From assembly GCF_905171765.1 (NCBI RefSeq), contig NC_053392.1, positions 370,555,442-370,619,441 of the forward strand: a DNA stretch of 64,000 bases, in the 5' to 3' direction. This document shows, piece by piece, positions 10,451 to 19,516 of the stretch; the first letter of the stretch is position 1, and each line of letters opens with the position of its first letter. The notes beneath the pieces were generated by a model. It was not told the origin of the DNA. It ran no database searches and saw only the letters and a list, made by a program, of their open reading frames with translations. Made by a program: the position numbers and the translations under genes. Origin of the DNA: Bufo bufo. Taxonomy: Eukaryota > Chordata > Amphibia > Anura > Bufonidae.

Positions 10451-11593
10451 TATTGCTTGTATTGTTATAGTTAAAAAGTGACCACTACATCTTATGGGTT
10501 ATTTAACCCATCGGTATTACTGACGGTCACGGACATTAGCCGTGGGTGTATGCAGCCACACAAACCAGGTGGCCATGGCGCCCGCATAAGGATTGATCCA
10601 TGTTTAATTATTCTGCTGGATGAAGTATATCTACGTCATTAGGTGTGAAGCGGTAAATGATTATGGCACAAATTATAGTGGTTACATCACACTACAATGT
10701 CTGTAACATGTATGTATGGATAGCAGACAAATATCTCTCATATGCACATAGCACCTCTATTTACGTGCTACACACTGTATATCCCACGCTATAAAACCCA
10801 CACCAACCCCACCTTCCCCCTTAAACCCTCCACCACCTTAAACCCCCCCTCCATCACGTCCCCCCCACCTCCTCACTCACACACAGTTTATGAGAAGTAA
10901 TGATTGACCTCCAGTATTTCAGTATTCGCTGCTTCTTTTACCATAACCCAGGGTGCACCACGTGGAGGCGAACCAGCTGTACACCCCATAACGTACCGTC
11001 ACTTCACTACACAGGTACACCTCTCCTCAGATGGCCATTGGCCAATACCCCATTGCTCATACCCCACACACCTACAATTTAAATACAATGTAATGTTATA
11101 ACGGTAACCTAAAATAAAATATTTTCCATTTATAGCCATAATATATATATTTTTTTTGATGACATGATCACATTAATTACTAATACATGTATTTTAAAAG
11201 TTTTGGATTACATGTATGCATGTTGTACAAGGTCTATGATTGGACCTGGTCCTGTCACGCGTGCTGCTAAGAGCGCCACAGTCCGCAGTATTCGGTTTGA
11301 ATTGTGGCTCACACATGACCACCGGCACAAGAAAATAGTCATAGTGAATAAGTGGTGCGACCATAAGCGGCGCCATGTCTATTACCCTGTTTCCATGTAA
11401 CGGCGGCTGCTGTATGTAATGATAATGAATTATTACTTTGGCCCAGACTAAATTGTTAGTACTGTAACCCCATTGGTTACAATAAAACAAAACACAACAA
11501 ATTTTATAGAACAATAAAGTTTAATAAAACGATCTTTAAATAAAGAAAAATATTAATAACATAAATAACAGAAGCCAAAAAAAATGAAAAAAA
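10451..11593. other. no recognisable gene
   Basis: Mixed unique-looking sequence with a C-rich patch at 10800-10870. The short plus frames near 10900-11100 have no recognisable domain. It lies just downstream (minus strand) of the Myb/SANT-like terminal exon, so part of it may be that gene's 3' untranslated region. I see no certain polyadenylation signal. Confidence 0.4.
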
Positions 11594-11796
11594 TTATAGT
11601 AAACTTTTCATTTTTTTCTGCTCTAGGAGCAGTTCATCAAGGGCCTTTTGGTTGGCCTCCTCCATTAGGGTGAGCTGGTGGGATAATTGGAGCTTCAGCT
11701 CCCTTATCTTTCTCATCTGCAGCTCCCTGAACTTCTTCAATCTTTCGCGCTGCTCCCGCTGCACTTTTTTTATTTTTTTAATCATGTTGTTGTGAG
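11594..11796 (-). CDS. exon 3 (terminal) of the Myb/SANT-like gene
   Basis: The acceptor CTTTACTTTTACAG precedes the exon. After completion of a split GCT codon it reads A-H-N-N-M-I-K-K, then a Glu/Lys/Arg/Leu-rich segment with heptad-like leucines, ending K-M-K-S-L-L and a TAA at 11596-11594. It is predicted to form a coiled coil, suitable for dimerisation. Confidence 0.65.
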
Positions 11797-11879
11797 CTGT
11801 AAAAGTAAAGGAAATTTTTTTTTTAATGTACTTTAAAAGACAATCATTGATTGGTGTATAAAGCAGATGAAGTCCTGTC

Positions 11880-12725
11880 TGACCCAGGAAGAAGTACATA
11901 AGTGACTTAAAAAGATTAAAATAGACAAATCGCCAGGACCGGATGGCATACACCCCCATATCCTAAGGGAATTAAGTAAAGTCATAGCCAGAACGTTATT
12001 TCTGATATTTGCGCACTCTATACTGACAGGGAATGTCCCACAGGATTGGCGCATTGGCAAATGTGGTGCCAATATTCAAAAAGTGTCCAAAAACAGAGCC
12101 TGGAAACTATAGGCCGGTAAGTTTAACATCTGTTGTGGGTAAACTGTTTGAAGGTTTTCTGAGAGATGCTATCTTAGAGCATCTCAATGGAAATAAGCAA
12201 ATAACGCCATATCAGCATGGCTTCATGAGGGAACGGTCATGCCAAACTAATTTAATCAGTTTCTATGAGGAGGTAAGTTCTAGACTTGACAGCGGCGAAT
12301 CAATGGATGTTGTATATCTGGACTTCTCCAAAGCATTTGACACTGTACCACATAAAAGGTTAGAACATCCTCTGCGTCTGGAGGAAAGAAGGTTTGTACA
12401 CAAACATAGAAGAGGATTCTTTATGGTAAGAGCAGTGAGACTATGGAACGTTCTGCCTGATTAGGTGGTGATAGTGAGTTCACTAAAAGAGTTCAAGAGG
12501 GGCCTGGATGCATTTCTGGGGGGCAATAATATTACAGGCTATAGCTACTAGAGAGGGGTCGTTTATCCAGGGAATTATTCTGATTGCCTGATTGGAGCCC
12601 AAAAAAAAGGAACGGTACACAAAAAATAATCTATGGTGGGATCTGGATGGCATAATGATTACCCCTATGTTTGATTTCACTTGATTTGGTGTTAGATGAA
12701 ACTATAAATGAAGTCTTTCAGATGG
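11880..12725 (+). mobile_element. L2/CR1-group LINE fragment with an internal deletion
   Basis: Plus-strand reverse-transcriptase sequence: K-S-P-G-P-D-G-I at about 11930, then NYRPVSLTSVVGK, YQHGFMRERSC and VVYLDFSKAFDTVPHKRL (the first catalytic Asp region) up to 12362. The reading then jumps directly to a 3'-terminal segment (HRRGFFMVRAVRLWNVLP, about 12405-12463), so the rest of the RT with its catalytic Tyr-x-Asp-Asp box has been deleted. There is also a frameshift near 12055. The fragment sits in intron 2 of the Myb/SANT-like gene, in the opposite orientation. Confidence 0.8.
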
Positions 12726-13305
12726 TTTACAGTTGATGGGTATTGGTTCGCAGAGGTACTGTTTCAGGGTTATTCAAATGAGATGGACCAAGTCAACTGT
12801 TTTGACATTGGATAAGGGTTTATATCATATATCTGTATCTCGCTGTGAGTGTATGCATATATTTTAAAGGAATAATCAGCTACGTGTCTCAGCATTTACT
12901 AAATCCGTGCTGGAGAATTTTGAGGCAGAACAGAAAACCAACTAATTTATTTATCGCACATAGCCAACGTTACCATTGTACCTGAATACCAGTATAGTCT
13001 GTCTTCCACACAATTATCATTTTGCTGTAACAGCCTGCCTACATTCAATATGCTGACTGTGCTGTTAATAGTGTGCCTGCGAAGCTGAATGGTAGGAAAT
13101 GTCTAAAGCCGATTAGTATGCCTTAGACCTTTTCAAGGGTATGCGGCCCACAGAGAGGGCTGAGTGCCGCCTCTAGCACCCATTCCATCGGTTCAACACC
13201 ACTGAACTGAGTTATCAGTTGTAAAGTGATAGAAATACTTATTTGCATAACTGAAGACATAAAAAACAATAGGTGGGTGATAGAAAATTAATGTAAGCAT
13301 CGTAC
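12726..13305. other. intronic sequence, nothing recognised
   Basis: Unique-looking sequence in the inferred intron 2 of the Myb/SANT-like gene. No coding frame or repeat is recognised. Confidence 0.4.
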
Positions 13306-13498
13306 CTGGACAATTTTTGTCTCTGACCTCTTTGATCAGATCCATCCTGTGTCTTTTAAGGTCTGATCATTTCTTTAAAAAAGCATCTTTAGAATGACTC
13401 TTGCCATGCTGCTGCCACAGCCTGTATGCTATTCTCCATACTAGGGTCTGTTTCTCTGTACGGGAACCTAGGTCGTCATATTTTTTCTCCAACATAGT
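13306..13498 (-). CDS. exon 2 of the Myb/SANT-like gene, contains TGA
   Basis: A pyrimidine-rich acceptor ending CTGCAG precedes the exon and a GTACGA donor follows it. It encodes most of the Myb/SANT-like domain. Codon 44 of the exon is TGA where the family pattern (K-x-W-x-D-L-K-R) expects Trp, a single-base difference from TGG. Confidence 0.65.
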
Positions 13499-13689
13499 CT
13501 GCAGATAACAATTAAAGGATGTAATCCCAAAGTTGTAAAATACAATTATTAGTAATTATAGTCATCTCAACCATAAAAAATTTAATTTAATATCAAAATG
13601 ATAAAAGAGTAGATATTTATATAGTTCCCTATGGAACTATATGAAAGTAAAATAAAAATAAAAAGATTTTTATTCAAGGCAAATATAAG

Positions 13690-14285
13690 AATTAAACTCC
13701 ACAGTGGACGCCACTTTAACAGTGACTTTCACAGATACCCCCACTTTAACAGTGACTTTGACAACGGCCTCACCTTTAACAGTGACTTTGACAACGGCCT
13801 CCCCTTTAACAATGACTAGAACAGTGGCCTCCCCTTTAACAGTGACTTTGACAATGGCCTCCCCTTTAAAAGTGACTAGAACAGTGGCCGCCCCTATAAG
13901 AGTGACTTGAACAGTGGCCTCCCCTATAACAGTGACTTTGACAACGGCCTCCCCTTTAACAGTGACTTTGACAACGGCCTCCCCTTTAACAATGACTAGA
14001 ACAGTGGCCTCCCCTTTAACAGTGACTTTGACAATGGCCTCCCCTTTAAAAGTGACTAGAACAGTGGCCGCCCCTATAAGAGTGACTTGAACAGTGGCCT
14101 CCCCTATAACAGTGACTTTGACAACGGCCTCCCCTTTAACAGTGACTTTGACAACGGCCTCCCCTTTAACAGTGACTAGAACAGTGGCCTCCCCTTTAAG
14201 AGTGACTTGAACAGTGGCCTCCCCTTTAACAATGACTAGAACAGTGGCCTCCCCTTTAAGAGTGACTTTGACAATGGCTTCCCCT
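13690..14285. repeat. 30-bp minisatellite with a 180-bp higher-order repeat (left part)
   Basis: Tandem 30-bp units of the form 'cctcccctttaacagtgact' plus ten variable bases. The block 13801-13980 is repeated exactly at 13981-14160, so six units form a 180-bp higher-order repeat. The array is interrupted by a TTAA element at 14286 and resumes at 17886. Short open frames across it are artefacts. Confidence 0.95.
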
Positions 14286-14289
14286 TTAA

Positions 14290-17200
14290 CCTCTTAAGGA
14301 CATAGGGCGTACAGGTACGCCCTTGTGCCCTGGTACTTAAGGACACAGAGCGTACATGTACGCCCTGTGTATTTTCGATCACTGCCGTGCGGCTGGCAGT
14401 GATCGGAACCCGATGCCTGCTCAAATCATTGAGCAGGCACCTAGGCTAAATGCGCGGGGGGGTCCCGTGACCCCCCCATGTCGGCGATCGCGGCAAACCG
14501 CAGGTCAATTCAGACCTGCGGTTTGCTGCGATTTCTGAAGTTTCTGGTCCCCGCGGTCCCTGACCGCGGGGATCAGAAACTTTATATGCCTAAAAAAAAA
14601 GTTTTATTCACCCCCCCTGCACCCCCGAATGATTTTTATGGTGGCGGGAGGTGCAGGGGGAGGGTTGCGGGCGGTGTGGGCGGTGCGGGAGGCGGGCGGT
14701 GCGGCAGGCGGGATCGCGATCCCCCGCCCGCCTCCCCTTGTATAATCGTTGGTGTCTAGTGGGGATACCAGGGTGCCAGCACATTGCTGGCACCCTGGTA
14801 TAAACGGCTGACATCTGCGATGCGATGTCAGCCGTTCAACCCTTTCCATACAGCGGTCCGTACGGACCGCTGTATGGAAAAGGTTAACAGCGCAGGGAGC
14901 TCCCTCTCCCATCGGGGGGCTGCTGTGCCTTTGCAGCCCCCCGATGGGGAGGGAGAGAGCCCCCAGAGAGCCCCCCGAGAGATCCCCTCCTTACCCTTCC
15001 CCGTCTGCGAAGTTCTGAGCAGTACTGAGCAGACGGGGAAGGTTCCCATGGCAACAGGACGCCTCTCAGGCGTCCTGCTGTCCATGGTGCTGAACAGATC
15101 TGTGCTGAAAGGCATAGATCTGTTCAGTGTAAGTAAAATACAGTACAGAACAATATATATTGTACTGTACTGTATTATACAGACATCAGACCCACTGGAT
15201 CTTCAAGAACCAAGTGGGTCTGGGTCAAAAAAAGTGAATAAAAGTGAAAAAAAAAGTAAAAATCAAAAAACACATTTATCACTGATAAAAAATGAAAAAA
15301 ATAAAATTTCCTACACATGTTTGGTATCGCCGCGTCCGTAACGACCTGATCTATAAAACGGTCATGTTACTTTACCCGAACGGTGAACACCATAAAAATA
15401 AAAAATAAAAAACTATGATGAAATTGAAATTTTGCCCACCTTACTTCCCAAAAAAGGTAATAAAAGTGATCAAAAAAGTCGCATGTACGCCAAAATTGTA
15501 ACAATCAAACCGTCATCTCATCCCGCAAAAATCATACCCTACCCAAGATAATCGCCCAAAAACTGAAAAAACTATGGCTCTTAGACTATGGAAACACTAA
15601 AACATGATTTTTTTTTGTTTCAAAAATGAAATCATTGTGTAAAACTTACATAAATAAAAAAAAAGTATACATATTAGGTATCGCCGCGTCCGTATCGCCC
15701 GGCTCTATAAAAATATCACATGATCTAACCCCTCAGATGACCACCGTAAAAAAATAAAAATAAAAACGGTGTAAAAAAAGCCATTTTTTGTAATCTTACG
15801 TCACAAAAAGTGTAATAGCAAGCAATCAAAAAGTCATATGCACCCCAAAATAGATGCCAATCAAACCGTCATCTCATCCCGCAAAAAATGAGACCCTACT
15901 TAAGATAATCGCCCAAAAACTGAAAAAACTATGGCTCTTAGACTATGGAGACACTAAAACATTTTTTTGGTTTTAAAAATGAAATCATTGTGTAAAACTT
16001 ACATAAATAAAAAAAATTGTATACATATTAGGTATCTCCGCGTCCGTGACAACCTGCTCTATAAAATTACCACATGATCTAACCTGTCAGATGAATGTTG
16101 TAAATAACAAAAAATAAAACGGTGCCAAAAAAGCTATTTCTTGTTACCTTGCCGCACAAAAAGTGTAATATATAGCAACCAAAAATCATATTTACCCTAA
16201 ACTAGTACCAACAAAACTGCCACCCTATCCCGTAGTTTCTAAAATGGGGTCACTTTTTTGGAGTTTCTACTCTAGGGGTGCATCAGGGGGGCTTCAAATG
16301 GGACATGGTGTCAAAAAAAACAGTCCAGCAAAATATGCCTTCCAAAAACCATATGGTGTTCCTTTCCTTCTGCACCCTGCTGTGTGCCCGTACAGCTGTT
16401 TACGACCACATATGGGGTGTTTCTGTAAACTACAGAATTAGGGCCATAAATAATGAGTTTTGTTTGGCTGTTAACCCTTGCTTTGTAACTGGAAAAAAAA
16501 TATTAAAATGGAAAATCTGCCAAAAAAGTGAAATTTTGAAATTGTATCTCTATTTTCCATTAAATCTTGTGCAACACCTAAAGGGTTAACAAAGTTTGTA
16601 AAATCAGTTTTGAATACCTTGAGGGGTGTAGTTTCTTAGATGGGGTCACTTTTATGGAGTTTATAATCTAGGGGTGCATCAGGGGGGCTTCAAATGGGAC
16701 ATGGTGCCAAAAAAAACAGTCCAGCAAAATCAGCCCTCCAAAAACCAAACGGCGCACCTTTCACTCTACGCCCCGCTGTGTGCCCGTACAGTAGTTTACG
16801 GCCACATATGGGGTGTTTCTGTAAACAGAAGAGTCAGGGCAATAAAGATACAGTCTTGTTTGGCTGTTAACCCTTGCTTTGTTAGTGGAAAAAATGGGTT
16901 AAAATGGAAAATTAGGCAAAAAAATGAAATTCTCAAATTTCATCGCCATTTGCCAATAACTCTTGTGCAACACCTAAAGGGTTAACGACGTATGTAAAAT
17001 CAGTTTTGAATACCTTGAGGGGTGTAGTTTCTTAGATGGGGTCACTTTTAGGGAGTTTCTCCTCTAGGGGTGCATCAGGGGGCTTCAAATGGGACATGGT
17101 GTAAATAAACCAGTCCATAAAAATCAGCCTTCCAAAAACCAAACGGCGCACCTTTCACTCTACGCCCCGCTGTGTGGCCGTACAGTAGTTTACGGCCACA

Positions 17201-17885
17201 TATTGGGTGTTTCTGTAAATGGCAGAGTCAGGGCAATAAAGATACAGTCTTGTTTGGCTGTTAACCCTTGGTTTGTTAGTGGAAAAAATGGGTTAAAATG
17301 AAAAATTAGACAAAAAAATGAAATTCTCAAATTTCCTCCCTATTTGCCAATAACTCTTGCGCCACACCTAAAGGGTTAACAACGTATGCAAAATCAGTTT
17401 TGAATACCTTGAGGGGTGTAGTTTCTTAGATGGGGTCATTTTTGGGTGGTTTCTATAATGTAAGCCTCGCAAAGTGACTTGAGACCTGAACTGGTCCCTA
17501 GAAATTGAGTTTTTGTAAATTTCGGAAAAATTTCAAGATTTGCTTCTAAACTTCTAAGCCTTATAACATCCCCAAAAAATAAAATATCATTCCCAAAACA
17601 ATTCAAACATGAAGTAGACATATGGGGAATGTAAAGTCATCACAATTTTTGGGGGTATTACTATGTATTACAGAAGTAGAGAAACTGAAACTTTGAAATT
17701 TGAAAAAAAAAAATTTGACTCCATTTTACCAGTGTCATGAAGTACAATATGTGACGAAAAAACAATCTCAGAACGGCCTGGATAAGTCAAACCGTTTTAA
17801 AGTTATCAGCACTTAAAGGGACTCTGGTCAGATTTTCAAAAAATGGCCTGGTCCTAAGGTGTAAAAAGGCTGTGTCCTTAAGGGG
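14290..17885. mobile_element. non-autonomous piggyBac-like element, 3596 bp, in the minisatellite
   Basis: The element begins CCTCTTAAGGACATAGG and ends as the complement of CCCCTTAAGGACACAGCC. It is flanked by TTAA at 14286-14289 and 17886-17889, and these fall inside the minisatellite phrase 'cccctttaacaatgac', which proves a clean insertion. The left part (14340-15200) is a run of hairpins. The interior (15300-17450) is made of diverged internal repeats containing 'taggtatcgccgcgtccgt' and 'ctctaggggtgcatcagg'. No transposase is present. It shares its interior with the elements at 1-3733 and 19517-28196. Confidence 0.92.
14765..15130. repeat. run of perfect hairpins near the left end of the 3.6-kb element
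   Basis: Back-to-back inverted repeats: 16-bp arms at 14765-14780/14786-14801, 13-bp arms at 14803-14815/14824-14836, a 36-nt perfect palindrome at 14844-14879, long arms at about 14899-14965, a pair flanking 'gcagtactgagc' near 15000-15040, one near 15055-15085, and one containing 'agatctgt' near 15095-15125. Little spacer separates them. Confidence 0.9.
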
Positions 17886-18168
17886 TTAACAATGACTAGA
17901 ACAGTGGCCTCCCCTTTAACAGTGACTTTGACAATGGCCTCCCCTTTAAAAGTGACTAGAACAGTGGCCGCCCCTATAAGAGTGACTTGAACAGTGGCCT
18001 CCCCTATAACAGTGACTTTGACAATGGCCTCTCCTTTAACAGTGACTTTGACAACGGCCTCCCCTAACAGTGACTAGAACAGTGGCCGCCCCTTTAAGAG
18101 TGACTTGAACAGTGGCCTCCCCTTTAACAGTGACTTCAACAGTGGCCTCCCCTTTAACAGTGACATAC
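17886..18168. repeat. 30-bp minisatellite (right part)
   Basis: Continuation of the array at 13690-14285 after the TTAA element, in register with the same 180-bp higher-order pattern. It ends next to exon 1 of the Myb/SANT-like gene. Confidence 0.93.
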
Positions 18169-18189
18169 TTGTTAGGTAGAATTACTTAC

Positions 18190-18237
18190 AGTGATCAAAA
18201 ATTCCAGCTCTTCTGGATTGAAATTGCTTTTTGCCAT
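18190..18237 (-). CDS. exon 1 of the Myb/SANT-like gene
   Basis: ATG at 18237-18235 in the context GAAATGG, followed by 16 open codons and a consensus donor GTAAGTAA at 18189. The upstream minus-strand sequence to about 18360 is CT/GT-rich and would be the 5' untranslated region. Confidence 0.6.
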
Positions 18238-18369
18238 TTCCGAATTAAGTTTTACAAATCTGTGTCTCTGTAGAATCGGTCACTCTCCACTCTCTTTCCG
18301 ATCCAAAGACAGGCACGCACGCACAGATGCACGCACGTACAGACGCACAAACACGATTATTTAAATGAC

Positions 18370-18957
18370 GTATTATCGAGATAACGAACCAAACATAGTA
18401 GACTGAATAGGCAGGCAAATTTCATATTGGTACCTTGCTCTAAGTTGTATTCGCGTACGAATGAAACTTAATTCTATTGAGCCAAGCAATAGTAAATCAG
18501 ACTAATAGCTCTAATGTTCCATTCGAACGCGATTACAACTTATAGTGGGGGACCAATTGGAAAGTTGACTAATGTGAACAATTGACTATTAGAATTAACA
18601 AATAAGAAAATAGAGCAGGATTCTCTTTATTGGTTGGTTAGGTTAAATCTGGACAGCTGTAAGTTAAAAGAGCAATGCGAGTAATTTAAATTCAAATAAT
18701 CGAATTGCGAAAACAACTTAGAATTGCCAGGATTAACGCAGATATCAATCCAACCTATAGGGTGAGTTGACTAAAAGTTGTAATCGCAATGCGAATTGTA
18801 ACTTTAATATGGTGTTAAGCTAACTTTTGTGGTGCATTAAAGCATAGCGAGATAAATCGCCTTACTCGATAATTACATAGTTGTCATTATCGCATAATGC
18901 GATTGTAACTTTAATATGGTGTTTATACGATTTATTTGAACTTTCTTCTGATCTGTC
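18370..18957. repeat. AT-rich repeat related to the palindrome arms
   Basis: Contains the same motif vocabulary as 3990-4449 and 9940-10450 ('atcgcaatgcgaat', 'attagaattaaca', 'agttgactaa', 'cgcataatgcgatt'). Read on the minus strand, the motif order resembles the arm at 9940-10450. The copies flank the Myb/SANT-like gene on both sides in opposite orientations. Confidence 0.55.
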
Positions 18958-19460
18958 AGAAGGAAGGAAAAACGAGATGCACAATGGATACTGTCTGTGT
19001 AGCAGCTGTAAAGCCTGTATGGTCCCATCAGAATTGGCTTATGATTTGGTAGCCAAAAGCAGGAGTGGGTACAAAACACAGAAGACATGCATACATTGTC
19101 TTTAATTCCACTCTTTTTTTTTTTTTTGCATTAGCAATACTGAAGGATTATTGAGCAAATGCTGACCAAGTGAAGGCGTATGCTCCACAGACAGGATCCG
19201 TTTTTTGTGGGTTATTGTTTTGACGGATCAAAGGAAGGGAAAACTAAACAGTGACGTCAACACAAACTTACTGCTGACACCCTCTCCACTCTGTCAGGGG
19301 GCTGTACTTGTATAAGCGTTTAATAGAACAGGTTCTGTAGACATCTATGTGAAATCAGCTGATGAGGGTGTAAAAGGAGTGTGCTTCTTCTTCACACTAA
19401 CATCGACCTGTAAGGCTGAGTTAATACTTGAGTTATTTGGTCAGTTTTGGCAAATTTAAG
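18958..19460 (+). repeat. interspersed repeat, copy 1
   Basis: Reverse complement of 37745-38268 with moderate divergence. Shared blocks include 'cagacaggatccg', 'gttctgtagacatctatgtg' and 'tgatttggtagccaaaagca'. No coding function is recognised. Confidence 0.75.
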
Positions 19461-19516
19461 TATACTTTCTTATAATTTTAATCAAGTTTTGGTTCAATTT
19501 AATATTAAATATTTAA

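Larger units (their letters stand above)
11594..18237 (-). pseudogene. three-exon Myb/SANT-like protein gene (one in-frame TGA)
   Basis: Three minus-strand exons join without a phase conflict: 18237-18190 (ATG, 16 codons), 13498-13306 (64 codons plus one base) and 11796-11594 (67 codons including stop). The total is 444 nt, 148 codons. Each junction has a good splice site: donor ACT|GTAAGT, acceptor TTATCTGCAG|ACT, donor CCAG|GTACG, acceptor CTTTTACAG|CTC. The product starts M-A-K-S-N-F-N-P-E-E-L-E-F-L, continues as a tryptophan-bearing trihelix (LVWRIAYRLWQQHG ... SDLKRHRMDLIKEV), and ends in a charged coiled coil (about residues 85-145). This is the layout of Myb/SANT-like proteins such as those paired with PIF/Harbinger transposases. 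A TGA replaces the expected third-helix Trp at codon 60. Introns contain an L2/CR1 LINE, a minisatellite and a piggyBac-like element. It could be a host gene relic or a transposon-borne gene. The exon chain is an inference from sequence alone. Confidence 0.65.
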
